The notes under the pieces are model-generated. The model saw only the letters and a list, made by a program, of their open reading frames with translations, was not told the origin of the DNA and did not search any database. DNA of 64,000 nucleotides from Chryseobacterium sediminis (lineage in GTDB: Bacteria; Bacteroidota; Bacteroidia; Flavobacteriales; Weeksellaceae). The stretch lies in contig NZ_VUNZ01000001.1 in assembly GCF_008386505.1 (NCBI RefSeq), positions 1,853,937 to 1,917,936 of the forward strand, in the 5' to 3' direction. Shown piece by piece: positions 26,847 through 35,894 of this stretch (position 1 is its first letter; each line of letters begins with the position of its first letter). Both the position numbers and the translations under genes were made by a program.

Positions 26847-27039
26847 AATGTTAGTGTTAGTATGCGGTTCTCAATAATAAAACAGAAAAAAAGGGATTCA
26901 AGTATCTGGAAAATGTTTTTTTATCAATTTTTCTTTTTTATTATCTTCCTACGCTGATCTGTTTTTTTATTCTTACTGCCTGTATTTTGTATCATGGATC
27001 AGATCTCTTATTCTTTTCACAGAAAAGAATGCTGCAACT

Positions 27040-27813
27040 TTATATTATTTCAAATTCTTCTTTTCCTTCAGGGATATAGAATGAAATATCAAGCATGAGT
27101 TCTTCTTCTGTTTCCGGATTTTCCAGGTACAATGCAGATTCTCCGTTTACCTTTTTTAAAAAAGCCACTCTATTCTCGGCACATACAAACATAACGGCAT
27201 CTTTAGAAACAGGCTGTATTTTAAATCCTGATTTGAAGTCATTTACAAGATCACTGAAGCGTTCTTCTGATTCTGCTTTTGACAGATACATAGAAGCCGC
27301 CATATTTTCTTCTCTTCTGGATATTGATTTTTTATAATCCTCAAATTTATTTTCCCTGATCAATCCTGACACCTTGTCGTAGGCCTGTTCCAGTTTTTTT
27401 CTACTGTCTTTAATATCCTGCAGGTTTCTTCCGTTCTGCCATGCAGCCAGTTGATAAGGAACTTCTGCCTTAAAGGATCCGACATGTTTTATAACCTGTT
27501 TCTTTTTATCTTCTATGGCTTCAGACTTAAAGTCTCCGAACTGCTGATCGAAAACAAAATCATTAGCTACATCAAAAAGTTTAATATTAAATTTTAATTC
27601 TGATTTAGGGTGCAGCTCCATGTCACCAATATTTGGTAAAATAGTGGCTGATATAGATTGAACACCACTTTTCAGTATTGCAAAATTGATAGGAATATTA
27701 GTGGCAACCTGGCCCTCAACATTCATGTGAATAACAGGATAATCATTAATCCTTATTTCAAATAAACAGGCAGATGCGCTGAAATCGATCATATAATAAG
27801 GTTGTTTTATCAT
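27040..27813 (-). CDS. Unknown cytoplasmic protein, last gene of the T6SS cargo unit
   Basis: 257 aa, no signal peptide. Beta-rich N-terminal part (residues 1-110; ACLFEIRINDYPVIHMNVEG), a charged coiled-coil segment (about 125-185; NLQDIKDSRKKLEQAYDKV) and a beta C-terminus with acidic EETEE-like content. It starts 4 bases after the preceding small membrane protein gene stops. The family is not recognised. Position at the end of an effector operon suggests an immunity or accessory protein (inference). No clear terminator follows, only a weak hairpin near 27012-27032. Confidence 0.65.
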   Translation of the reverse strand: MIKQPYYMIDFSASACLFEIRINDYPVIHMNVEGQVATNIPINFAILKSGVQSISATILPNIGDMELHPKSELKFNIKLFDVANDFVFDQQFGDFKSEAIEDKKKQVIKHVGSFKAEVPYQLAAWQNGRNLQDIKDSRKKLEQAYDKVSGLIRENKFEDYKKSISRREENMAASMYLSKAESEERFSDLVNDFKSGFKIQPVSKDAVMFVCAENRVAFLKKVNGESALYLENPETEEELMLDISFYIPEGKEEFEII

Positions 27814-27817
27814 AATT

Positions 27818-28186
27818 TTAGTTTTTAATGATTTTAGACCAGTCAGTAAACATTTTACTGATCGTATTGGTATTTATTATGCTGAAACAGAACATTCCTA
27901 TAAGAATAGCCGACCAGCACCAGGCAAGTTTAACTCCGTTTTTGTCTGTTATAAAGAAAAGAATCAGCATGGTAACTGTTCCAAAAAAAAATGTAAAAAG
28001 CAAGGTGTATAGTAGGGCCTGAATAATATACATATTGAATTTCAGCTTTCTGAAAACCCATCCTATGATACTGATCACCATTATCAGCCCTATAGGAAGA
28101 AGCATTGCTCCAAACAGAACAACTTCTGGTTTTTCCATCAGTATATTTTCATACCCGAAAAATGTATTAAAACTGAACTCCTTCAT
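27818..28186 (-). CDS. Small membrane protein, T6SS cargo unit
   Basis: 122 aa. Three to four predicted transmembrane helices: VVLFGAMLLPIGLIMVISII, YIIQALLYTLLFTFFFG, VTMLILFFI and WSAILIGMFCFSII. Its start overlaps the end of the lemA gene by 20 bases, showing tight coupling. No family recognised. With LemA and the GIDE protein it makes a three-protein membrane set at the distal end of the operon. Confidence 0.7.
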   Translation of the reverse strand: MKEFSFNTFFGYENILMEKPEVVLFGAMLLPIGLIMVISIIGWVFRKLKFNMYIIQALLYTLLFTFFFGTVTMLILFFITDKNGVKLAWCWSAILIGMFCFSIINTNTISKMFTDWSKIIKN

Positions 28187-28727
28187 ACTGTTTTTCCTGA
28201 TTTGTAACTTCTAATAGGGTCTTGTCATTATATCCGAGCATTTTTGCTAATATAACATTGGGAAATTCATGAATTCCTATGTTATAAAGATTTACACTGT
28301 CATTGAAAAATTCTCTTCTGTCTGCAATTTTATCTTCCAGTCCGGAAACTCTTTTCTGCAGTTCTAAAAAATTATTGTTGGAAAGTAGATTCGGATAGTT
28401 TTCTGAAACGGCAAAGAATGATGACAGCGCCTTGGATGTCTCATTGGCCAGCTCTGTTTTTTTATCAGAATCATTTGTACTGTTATAAAAAGTTCTAAGT
28501 TCGGTAAGTTTGGTAAGCAGATCATTCTCATGGGCCATAAACTGCTTGGCTACATTGACAAGGTTAGGAATTTCATCTGCTCTCTGTTTCAAGATAACGT
28601 CTATGTTTCCATAAGCTTTTTCTACATTGAATTTCAGCATGACAAGCTTATTGTATAAACTGATAAAAAAAGCCAGAATAGACAGGATAAGAAATACAGC
28701 GATGACGATGGCTACAATCTGATTCAT
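28167..28727 (-). CDS. lemA: LemA family protein
   Basis: 186 aa. One N-terminal transmembrane helix (residues 4-25), then a long helical-bundle domain with the LemA hallmarks YNKLVMLKFNVEKAYGNIDV, LKQRADEIPNLVNVAKQFM and DSVNLYNIGIHEFPNVILAK. LemA proteins are membrane-anchored bundles of poorly known function, frequently beside GIDE, TPM or other membrane-quality genes. Here the gene overlaps the upstream GIDE gene by one base, so the partnership is encoded in the operon. Confidence 0.93.
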   Translation of the reverse strand: MNQIVAIVIAVFLILSILAFFISLYNKLVMLKFNVEKAYGNIDVILKQRADEIPNLVNVAKQFMAHENDLLTKLTELRTFYNSTNDSDKKTELANETSKALSSFFAVSENYPNLLSNNNFLELQKRVSGLEDKIADRREFFNDSVNLYNIGIHEFPNVILAKMLGYNDKTLLEVTNQEKQYEGVQF

Positions 28728-29377
28728 TATTTTGATAAGATTAAAATCATTAATATAAGTATGATGATACAGGTGAATAGAAAAGACCTCAAAAGGGGCT
28801 GGTATTTATTCCATATCGAAATTCCTGAAACAGTGGTGATTCCTAAAAGTTTATGTCCTGTATCTTTTCTGATAAAAGCTTCTCCGTTTCTGGAATCTGC
28901 AGCACCCACCAGCAGCATTTCCTGCCCGGATTTCAGCAATGTCTCCTTATATCTTTTCTGTCCGTTATAGCTTATATTTGTTTCTTTGATGAATATAAGT
29001 TCTATTCCTTCCGGATGTATTTCAATTATTCCCGAATCATCCTGCATTTGAAAGACATTACACTGGGTTTCTTTATGAATTGTTGAATAAGAGTTTCTCC
29101 CTTCTTTGTCTTTTGTAACATCTTCAATGGTGTAATAATATCCTATGCACTCTTCTCTTGAGACAGGTGAAATCAGAGGTTCTTTCATAATAAGTTTTCC
29201 CTGGATTTCCACCAGCCCCATTGCCAGTGATTTTATTTTGGATGTAGGCAGCGATGCCTGAATTCTTAAAAACCTTTTTCTTGAATTGGGAAGCAGTAAA
29301 ACAACCGCAATGACAGAAAGTATAACCAGCGGTAAATATGTCAATACTTTTTCTGCATAATAATCATAATTATCCAT
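28727..29377 (-). CDS. GIDE-domain membrane protein
   Basis: 216 aa from the ATG at 29377 (a TTG three bases upstream opens the frame). Transmembrane helices at about 12-30 and 195-214. The middle domain shows SLAMGLVEIQGKL and SPVSREECIGYYYTIED, the pattern of the GIDE domain named after the mitochondrial E3 ligase MUL1; the RING finger is absent, so ligase activity is not implied. A beta-sandwich segment (GIIEIHPEGIEL) follows. In bacteria this domain often pairs with LemA, as here. Its lone placement in a T6SS cargo operon is unusual. Confidence 0.8.
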   Translation of the reverse strand: MDNYDYYAEKVLTYLPLVILSVIAVVLLLPNSRKRFLRIQASLPTSKIKSLAMGLVEIQGKLIMKEPLISPVSREECIGYYYTIEDVTKDKEGRNSYSTIHKETQCNVFQMQDDSGIIEIHPEGIELIFIKETNISYNGQKRYKETLLKSGQEMLLVGAADSRNGEAFIRKDTGHKLLGITTVSGISIWNKYQPLLRSFLFTCIIILILMILILSK

Positions 29378-29390
29378 CAATAAGAATCTG

Positions 29391-29990
29391 CTATGGAGTA
29401 TAAGTTTTTAAAAGATGTGAAGCTGCAGTCTCCTGCCCGTCCGCTGTTTTTACCTGATTGTCTACAATATACAGCACGGAAGAAGTGTTGGGTTTATTAT
29501 TGGTGTATTCATAATATTGTACCAATACCATGGTTTTATCTTTCAGATTCCAGGAATAGGCTGCATTTCCTAATACTTTTCCTTCGTTGTTCTTTGCGGG
29601 AATTCCGGCCAGTACTTTAGGATTTTTGTATTGTGATTTCAGGTAAGCCAGAAGATCATTTCCTGCTGCGGTGTCTTCCAGTTCTATTTTTATTCCTTTT
29701 GTAAGGCGTTCTGTGGTATTGTTTATTAATAATCCTACTGCTGAACTTTTCACATTGTTTTCTTTATGTTCGGGAAAGGTTATGTTCCCGAATTTAAATC
29801 CGGCAACGTCCTTGGTATACGCTACAGGCAATGTAGTTACAATTTCTCTTGCTTCTGTCTGATACTTAGTATCTTTTAAAACTTCTTTATACCCTTTAGC
29901 AAAATCTACTTTTTCCAGGTCTGTCTTTTGTTGTGACTGGCATGATACACACATGATAAAACACAAAATTATTAAAACTATCTTTTTCAT
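29391..29990 (-). CDS. Lipoprotein, candidate periplasmic immunity protein
   Basis: 199 aa. Lipobox MCVSC, Cys17. The mature part carries DKTKYQ-like charged start, a FKFGNITFPEHKENN beta region, GIKIELEDTAAGNDLLAYLKS and a Tyr-rich VLVQYYEYTNN strand. No family recognised. It begins 5 bases after the stop of the 943-aa OmpA-domain protein, the position usually held by the cognate immunity protein of a periplasm-acting T6SS effector. That role is an inference. Confidence 0.6.
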   Translation of the reverse strand: MKKIVLIILCFIMCVSCQSQQKTDLEKVDFAKGYKEVLKDTKYQTEAREIVTTLPVAYTKDVAGFKFGNITFPEHKENNVKSSAVGLLINNTTERLTKGIKIELEDTAAGNDLLAYLKSQYKNPKVLAGIPAKNNEGKVLGNAAYSWNLKDKTMVLVQYYEYTNNKPNTSSVLYIVDNQVKTADGQETAASHLLKTYTP

Positions 29991-29995
29991 ATTAT

Positions 29996-32827
29996 CTAAT
30001 TTCTTATTAACGGAATATCGGCGCTAAATCCGAAAAGTTCTTCGAGACTTTTGATGACATCAAATTTAGGTACAATTTCGTTAAATTTTCCTTCTGCGAT
30101 GATACCTTCGTCTTCTGAACTTCCTTTAAGTTCTGCCGGCTTTTTGTTTCCTCCTCTTGGTATTTTCTTTTTTGCTGACATTCCTACTTTCCCTTTGATG
30201 ACATATTCAGCATTAAGGCCGTCAAATCCTAATTCCGGACGGTAATTTAATCCTTTATCATCAAATTTCACACCATGTCCGAATGTAATGGAAGCTGACC
30301 CCTTTCCGCTCATTTCAAAATATCCTTCTATTTTGACAATCACAAGATTGGCTTCTGCTTTTGCCCAAACGCCTGCTTTTAATTCAATCTTAAGGGTATT
30401 CTTTGCTTCTATTTTGCCTTGTTTGTCTCCTTTTTCACTTACTGTATTAAATGAAAAACCAACCGTTGTCTTTATCTCACTTGAAATGATAAGATCAATG
30501 TAAACATCTGAACTCAGTTTTGCCCCGAAATCATCATTCCCGAATTCCACGCCGGTGTTCATCTGGTCTTTGATTACTCCGTATAATCTTACGGCTCCCG
30601 GTGCTGCTGTTCCTCCGCTCACTGCTCCTGCAACAAGTCCTACGGCTGTACACAGAAGGTCAACTGTAACTTCTAATCCTATCAGAGGTTCGGCATTAAA
30701 GGATATATCTACTTTTGTTCCTAATCTTTCTATCTCTGTATTTTTCTGTTTGGCTCTTTCTAAACACCATTCTCCTTTGAGATTAATATTAGGAGGTTTA
30801 ATGGCAAAAGTTACCGGAAGTCCTTTAAAACCGATGTTTCTGACCTGTCCTTTGGTTTTGTTGGTAATACCGTCAGACATGGCTCCAAGTGAACCGAAAA
30901 GGTCATACAGTTTTTTGAATTTTGTTTCGTATTCTCCTTTCAGTTCTTTACTTTTCTGATAACTGCCACTTCTGTTTTTTTCCCATTCGCTTTTAAGACT
31001 GAATCCGAAAGAGGCGTCTTTTTGCTTCCATCTCCTCTCGGCTCCTATTTTACCTGCTTTGGCCTGTAGATCTTTATGTTTTGCTGCCGGTTGATTCTGC
31101 CATTTTACACTAAGCTCATTGGTAAGATTCACAAAAAATGTCAGTGTCCATTTAATATCCGGATAAGCCTTTATTAATACCGTAGTGCGTTTTTCATTAC
31201 TGAAATATCTACAGGTATGTGCGTGCAGATGGAACTGGTTTGGATTGGCCCACATAGGCCAGATGTATTGTATAGGCATAGTATCAAATTTGGATAAATC
31301 TGAATACACTCCGTAATTGAATGAGGGTGTGGTAAATGTTTTCACCGTATCTCCCTTGTCTATTGCCTGTCCTACGTCTACAATCAGAGCTTGTTTTTTA
31401 TGTTTTCCTTTACTGGCTCTGAAGCATTCATTAGTCTGAAAACCTGTGATATCAATTGTAAGATCTTTTTTGGTAGATACACTAGGTGCTGTTACTTCGT
31501 AATTAACAGTCTGGGCATCATGGGCGTTAAATATAAATGAGATATCTACTCTACGGTTGTTTTCATAGTCTTTCTCGTCTTTATACTTAATGTTATCTCT
31601 TCCTTTTTTATCGTCTGTAGGATCTACTTCTCCTTTTCCTACAGAGATTATTCTTCTGGGATCCAACCCTCCGTCTGCAAAGAATTTTTTGACAACGTCT
31701 GCTCTTCTTTGGGAAAGTCCTTTATTGTAATTTTGTTTTCCAATCACACAGGCATAGCCACTGAGATTCATGGTGGCATCTTTATGTTCCAGAAGGAATT
31801 TGAGAACATTATTCAAAATGGCTACCCCGTCTTTATCTATGACGGTAGAATCAAATTTATAAAAGATTGTTCTCTGAATATGCTCCTGCAGTGCAGGGGA
31901 TTGTATTTGTTTTACACCTAACCCGTTATCAAAAACCTTAACCGTTGTATTATTGGCTTTCCCGTCTTTTATTTCACTTTCGGTGATTTTGATGACTTCA
32001 AATTTGCATGGTTCAAGCCTTACAGAGTTTACATCCGGCTTATATACTTTGGTAGGGGTCTGATTTTGGGCTCCGTTGGTATTGGTAGTGACTACTTTAC
32101 TTTTTACATTCAGATAGATGGCGTGAAGATCATCACCAAGCTTATCTTTAATATATTGTTTTGATGCTATATCTTTTACTTTAACATAAAATTCTTCTAC
32201 ATTTTGGATATTGTCTACAGCGGCCATCCAGGCGAAGGTATTTTCTATCTTCAGATTCACTTCTCCGTCTATTACCTGCACATTGTTGTATACATGAACC
32301 AGCTTATCTTTTTTTGCAGTCTGCTGGTTCCACAGCTCTATAATCAGTAAATTCCCGTTGAGTCCTTCTGTCATCAGATTCAGGTGAACAATGTGTCCGT
32401 AAGAAATATACTCGGTCTTTTTATTGTTTTTTATGCTTTTGCTGTTTTTTTGTGTGGACCACTTACTGCTTACAATTTTGGGATCACACCAGCCTTTTAC
32501 ATACAATCCTGTATTGTTTTTAGTATCTCTTACTCCTGAAAGACTGGCTTCTATATAGAACTGATAGCTTCCGCAGTATTGTTTATCTATTAAAAATTTA
32601 TACCCGCCTGCGGAGGATATCTGATTGATAATAATTTTCCTGCTGTTATTCTGCCTCATCCAGATAAGAGGTTTCTTTTTGTCTGCATCGGTAGTGCCTG
32701 GCAGCCATTCACCCACTCCAAATTGCACCCACTGATCAGGCTTTATGGTAACCCTTTGTCCTAATACAGACATTTTAGGATAATAAAGTCCACTTACAAC
32801 TTTTATTTTTTTAACGCCTTTTGCCAT
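29996..32827 (-). CDS. Large OmpA-domain protein without signal peptide, candidate T6SS effector
   Basis: 943 aa. The start MAKGVKKIKVVSG has no export signal. Residues 1-260 are beta-rich with two or more Ig-like units (IKPDQWVQFGVGEW; YGHIVHLNLMTEGLNG). Residues about 318-433 are a complete OmpA-like peptidoglycan-binding domain (FYKFDSTVIDKDG, LSQRRADVVKKFF, NNRRVDISF). The C-terminal 500 residues are unfamiliar, with an unusual hydrophobic, glycine-rich stretch (about 722-751; LLCTAVGLVAGAVSGG) and a long amphipathic beta part suggestive of a pore or barrel. Lying between the PAAR-like gene and a lipoprotein gene, it fits a T6SS-delivered, cell-wall-anchoring toxin. Toxicity is inferred. 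Confidence 0.75.
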   Translation of the reverse strand: MAKGVKKIKVVSGLYYPKMSVLGQRVTIKPDQWVQFGVGEWLPGTTDADKKKPLIWMRQNNSRKIIINQISSAGGYKFLIDKQYCGSYQFYIEASLSGVRDTKNNTGLYVKGWCDPKIVSSKWSTQKNSKSIKNNKKTEYISYGHIVHLNLMTEGLNGNLLIIELWNQQTAKKDKLVHVYNNVQVIDGEVNLKIENTFAWMAAVDNIQNVEEFYVKVKDIASKQYIKDKLGDDLHAIYLNVKSKVVTTNTNGAQNQTPTKVYKPDVNSVRLEPCKFEVIKITESEIKDGKANNTTVKVFDNGLGVKQIQSPALQEHIQRTIFYKFDSTVIDKDGVAILNNVLKFLLEHKDATMNLSGYACVIGKQNYNKGLSQRRADVVKKFFADGGLDPRRIISVGKGEVDPTDDKKGRDNIKYKDEKDYENNRRVDISFIFNAHDAQTVNYEVTAPSVSTKKDLTIDITGFQTNECFRASKGKHKKQALIVDVGQAIDKGDTVKTFTTPSFNYGVYSDLSKFDTMPIQYIWPMWANPNQFHLHAHTCRYFSNEKRTTVLIKAYPDIKWTLTFFVNLTNELSVKWQNQPAAKHKDLQAKAGKIGAERRWKQKDASFGFSLKSEWEKNRSGSYQKSKELKGEYETKFKKLYDLFGSLGAMSDGITNKTKGQVRNIGFKGLPVTFAIKPPNINLKGEWCLERAKQKNTEIERLGTKVDISFNAEPLIGLEVTVDLLCTAVGLVAGAVSGGTAAPGAVRLYGVIKDQMNTGVEFGNDDFGAKLSSDVYIDLIISSEIKTTVGFSFNTVSEKGDKQGKIEAKNTLKIELKAGVWAKAEANLVIVKIEGYFEMSGKGSASITFGHGVKFDDKGLNYRPELGFDGLNAEYVIKGKVGMSAKKKIPRGGNKKPAELKGSSEDEGIIAEGKFNEIVPKFDVIKSLEELFGFSADIPLIRN

Positions 32828-32838
32828 TTTTTTATCAT

Positions 32839-33327
32839 TTAGATTGCACCATCCTGCCCTCCTCCTGAAGGCTGTTCGTTATACATTTCTTCAGAGTCTA
32901 CCAGCGGATTGATCTGCTGCTGGACGTCTTTATCTGCATTTTTAAAATTCTGCTGGCTGGCTTCTGCTCTTTGCCCGTGGTCTATAATCTCAATGCATGG
33001 AGTTCCGGCAATAGCACATACGGCTTTGCTGTCTTCTACAATGATATATCCGCCATTGCTGAGCTGTACTTTATCATAAAACTTCTGCCATTCTGTAACC
33101 ATAATCTTGCAGGGTGGTGGCGGAACTCCCATTTTGGTACAGTTTCCGAATGTATTTTTTTCAAATGTGGCTGCTCCTATTTCTTTCGTGGTGACGATGA
33201 GCTTTTTGGAAGCGCTTTTATCATTGGCATATTCTTTTTGGTGTGTAAGTACTTTCAGCTTGTCCGGAGCCTGCCCGAACTGGCATTTGCACATGGCGCC
33301 CTGTACTACAATATGTTTTTCTGCCAT
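32839..33327 (-). CDS. DUF4280 PAAR-like T6SS tip protein
   Basis: 162 aa, no signal peptide. The N-terminus VVQGAMCKCQFGQAP and the Cys/Pro-rich GVPPPPCKIM, then VCAIAGTPCIEIIDHGQ, match the DUF4280 group, PAAR-like proteins that cap the VgrG spike. A disordered Gln/Gly tail follows (about 125-162). It lies between the LysM protein gene and the OmpA-domain gene, so it probably carries the latter on the spike. The cysteine pairs may bind zinc, as in canonical PAAR cones. Confidence 0.88.
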   Translation of the reverse strand: MAEKHIVVQGAMCKCQFGQAPDKLKVLTHQKEYANDKSASKKLIVTTKEIGAATFEKNTFGNCTKMGVPPPPCKIMVTEWQKFYDKVQLSNGGYIIVEDSKAVCAIAGTPCIEIIDHGQRAEASQQNFKNADKDVQQQINPLVDSEEMYNEQPSGGGQDGAI

Positions 33328-33356
33328 ATTAATTTTATCTTTAGTGAAATGGTAAT

Positions 33357-34400
33357 TTAGTTTTCATCAATTCCTGAAACTGATACTGAAATCTTTTTTT
33401 CTTCCTGCAGCATGATACTGCATTCCAGGTAAAGAGATTCCGGAAGTGAAGTTTCTCCTTTCATATAGCTTATGAGTCTGAAAGTTCCTTCTTCATTCAT
33501 TACAGGTTCGTCTTCTATAATCAATGAAAAAGGTGATCTTCTTATGAAATCATCAATGTCTCTTTCTTCATATAATTTCCCTGATCCTTCTATAGTGATC
33601 AGGCCTGTTTCTCCTTTTAGCGGGTCTGTTTGCAGTGTGATCTTGTATCTGGGTTCAATTGCATTGTCTACTACCGGAAAAGCTGTCATTATTTCTGTTT
33701 TATAATCCGGTCCGAAACGTTGGTACATCCCAAAGAACAGGGCACGGATGAAATAATCATTTTTAAGGTAAAGATCTATTGCTTCAGGCTGGCTGATCAC
33801 TTTTTCAATCTTTCCGCAGTATTCATCTACGGTTTCGCCTTCAAATTCTTTATACAATTCTTCTTTTACTGCCGGCCATCTTTTGATAAATACCTCAGCA
33901 TTTTCAACTGCTTCCAATTTCCCATGTTCATCAGTACTGATCTGTAGAGGGTACAAAATCTTAGAGGTCCTGTACGCCAGCAGATCTGCAATTTCATTGA
34001 CTTCTTCTTCATTGAGATAAAGGTTTGATGTTCTGTCTATCTCAAAAAAATGGTGTCCTTTCTCCGTTTTCAGCCAACGGACTGATGTTTCATATTTTAA
34101 TTCGCTTTTGTTGTCTCCTTTTTCTATGGTGATGACAACACTGTATTTTCGCACTGTTGTTTCCGGCTGAAAAACAATGCTGTTTCCTCTTCCGAATTTT
34201 ACCAGATTGTTTTTATCTGCAACTGCTGTTCTCGGAACAAAAAGTTCTTTCTGCCCATTAAGGTTGATCAGGATCATATCCTTAACAGCGCAGTGGTTAT
34301 TATGGAAGAGTTTTAATGCATCTTTATCCAACCCATACAGCGAAGCTATACTTTTTAAAGTTTCATCTTTCTGAACGGTATGTATGTTATATTTCTGCAT
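33357..34400 (-). CDS. LysM-domain protein of the T6SS cargo unit
   Basis: 347 aa. An N-terminal LysM module (residues 4-50; HTVQKDETLKSIASLYGLD) without signal peptide, followed by about 300 residues of mixed alpha/beta that I do not recognise, including SVRWLKTEKGHHFFEIDRT. Non-exported LysM proteins commonly sit beside PAAR or VgrG genes in spike clusters, where they are thought to help load cargo or attach the spike. Spacing is 29 bases to the PAAR-like gene. Confidence 0.75.
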   Translation of the reverse strand: MQKYNIHTVQKDETLKSIASLYGLDKDALKLFHNNHCAVKDMILINLNGQKELFVPRTAVADKNNLVKFGRGNSIVFQPETTVRKYSVVITIEKGDNKSELKYETSVRWLKTEKGHHFFEIDRTSNLYLNEEEVNEIADLLAYRTSKILYPLQISTDEHGKLEAVENAEVFIKRWPAVKEELYKEFEGETVDEYCGKIEKVISQPEAIDLYLKNDYFIRALFFGMYQRFGPDYKTEIMTAFPVVDNAIEPRYKITLQTDPLKGETGLITIEGSGKLYEERDIDDFIRRSPFSLIIEDEPVMNEEGTFRLISYMKGETSLPESLYLECSIMLQEEKKISVSVSGIDEN

Positions 34401-34450
34401 AAAAATGTTCCTGCTTCAATTTCTTTCTTTGTATAAATCTTATTAAAAGT

Positions 34451-35863
34451 TTAATGGATAACCCTTGTTCTGTTCGGTCTCGGATCCATCCCTATTTTTT
34501 CTCTTCTTGCAGACCAGTGAAGGTATTCATGACGAAGCTTTCTTAAATCATTCTGTTCCTTTACTTCTTTCTGATAAGCTGCCTGACGGTCTTCCGGAAC
34601 TTCGTTTCCTCCATAGGCATCTCTCAGTTCTTTATAATGTCTGAAAGAATAAGGTTTGCCATCTCCCATTACATAAGTTCTGAGACGGTCTTTTATTCCT
34701 ATTAAAAACTGATCATTCAAAATGGAATATTTATCATCCGTCATTTTTTTTAAGGTGATAGGAAGGTTTTTATCAATGCCATATTCCGCCATAAAATGCA
34801 AAGGAATATAACTGAAAGTCTTCAGCAGCATGCGTGTTCCTCTTAGTGATAAATAGAATCCGGGGGTAATGGTGAGCTCATCTTTATGATACCAACCTTC
34901 ATTTTCAAGCTCTGTTTTTAATGCTTCCAGTTTGCTGCTGGTAGTCCATGACGTTTCCACTTCTTCCCATGTTTCCCTTCCGTTTTCATAGGCTCCGCCC
35001 ACATCACAGTGTACACCTGGAAATGTCTTTTCAGTTCCTATGTGTACTCTTGTAAGGTCAAAGTTTTCTCTGTGTTCATCGGTTGCAACAAAGTGAACTA
35101 CAGTCTGCGCTTTTCCAATTTCATTCAAGCTTAATTCTTCTACGTCATTGCTGAAATTGGGCATTGGTGACAGATATTTTGAATAGGAAGAAACAGTATC
35201 GTAAATTCCCAGGAATCTTACTTTTAAAACATCTACCTTTAATCCGGCTTCTTCAAGTTTAAGACCTAAATGCCCCCATTTTGGAAGTTCTTCCGAAGCA
35301 ACACTTTTCCCGTCATCATCTGAATAGGTTGTCACCGAAACAGCTTCATTGGCAATTGTGCGTGAAGTGGCTTTATACTTTGCTCTTCCTATTTCGTATA
35401 CAAAATTACGGGCGGCAGCTGCTCCACGGCTGAAACCGAATACATCAAAAGTAAGCACAGCAATTTTATCGGCCTTTTTTTCTGCTTTAATGGTTTTCAC
35501 CTTTTTCACAATTTCTTCACAGCCTTTTCTCACTTTCGATCTGATTCCCGTTTCTCCTGTTCCAAAAGCATATCCCAACGTAGCATCTCCTTCTTTATCC
35601 TGAGTACCGATACCTTCTATATAGATTCCAAAGTTTTTATCATAGTTATCCCACATGCGGGCCACATTACTCCAGTCATTGTTATAACTGGTATTGTCTG
35701 TAGCTTTACCACCATGTTTTTTGTGGGCATCAGTTTCGTTCTTTCTTTCGTCTGTATTGGTTTTATTATTCAGGGTTCCGTCAAAAAAAATCCCAATGGT
35801 AATATCCAGTACTTCCTCTTTGGATACAGATGGTGTATAACTTCCAAATTGATTGTTGTGCAT
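34451..35863 (-). CDS. DUF2235 alpha/beta-hydrolase, Tle1-like T6SS lipase effector
   Basis: 470 aa, no signal peptide. The family core is visible: IGIFFDGTLNN at 23-33 (oxyanion region), nucleophile Ser145 in the GFSRG elbow (GxSxG), acid Asp222 in GIYDTVSSY, and His285 in PGVHCDVGGAY. This is the layout of the Tle1 phospholipase effectors, which hydrolyse membrane phospholipids of rival cells. The C-terminal 120 residues are helical and charged. The DUF2931 lipoprotein gene immediately upstream is a plausible immunity protein. Substrate (phospholipase A1 or A2) cannot be read from sequence. Confidence 0.88.
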   Translation of the reverse strand: MHNNQFGSYTPSVSKEEVLDITIGIFFDGTLNNKTNTDERKNETDAHKKHGGKATDNTSYNNDWSNVARMWDNYDKNFGIYIEGIGTQDKEGDATLGYAFGTGETGIRSKVRKGCEEIVKKVKTIKAEKKADKIAVLTFDVFGFSRGAAAARNFVYEIGRAKYKATSRTIANEAVSVTTYSDDDGKSVASEELPKWGHLGLKLEEAGLKVDVLKVRFLGIYDTVSSYSKYLSPMPNFSNDVEELSLNEIGKAQTVVHFVATDEHRENFDLTRVHIGTEKTFPGVHCDVGGAYENGRETWEEVETSWTTSSKLEALKTELENEGWYHKDELTITPGFYLSLRGTRMLLKTFSYIPLHFMAEYGIDKNLPITLKKMTDDKYSILNDQFLIGIKDRLRTYVMGDGKPYSFRHYKELRDAYGGNEVPEDRQAAYQKEVKEQNDLRKLRHEYLHWSARREKIGMDPRPNRTRVIH

Positions 35864-35894
35864 AGTTCTTGTTTTTAAATTGACTGATTGAACG

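Noticed and set aside
28727..29377. Bacterial E3 ubiquitin ligase
   Set aside because: Only the GIDE domain is shared with MUL1; there is no RING finger.
29996..32827. Ordinary OmpA outer-membrane porin
   Set aside because: No signal peptide and no N-terminal eight-stranded barrel; the OmpA-like domain is internal.
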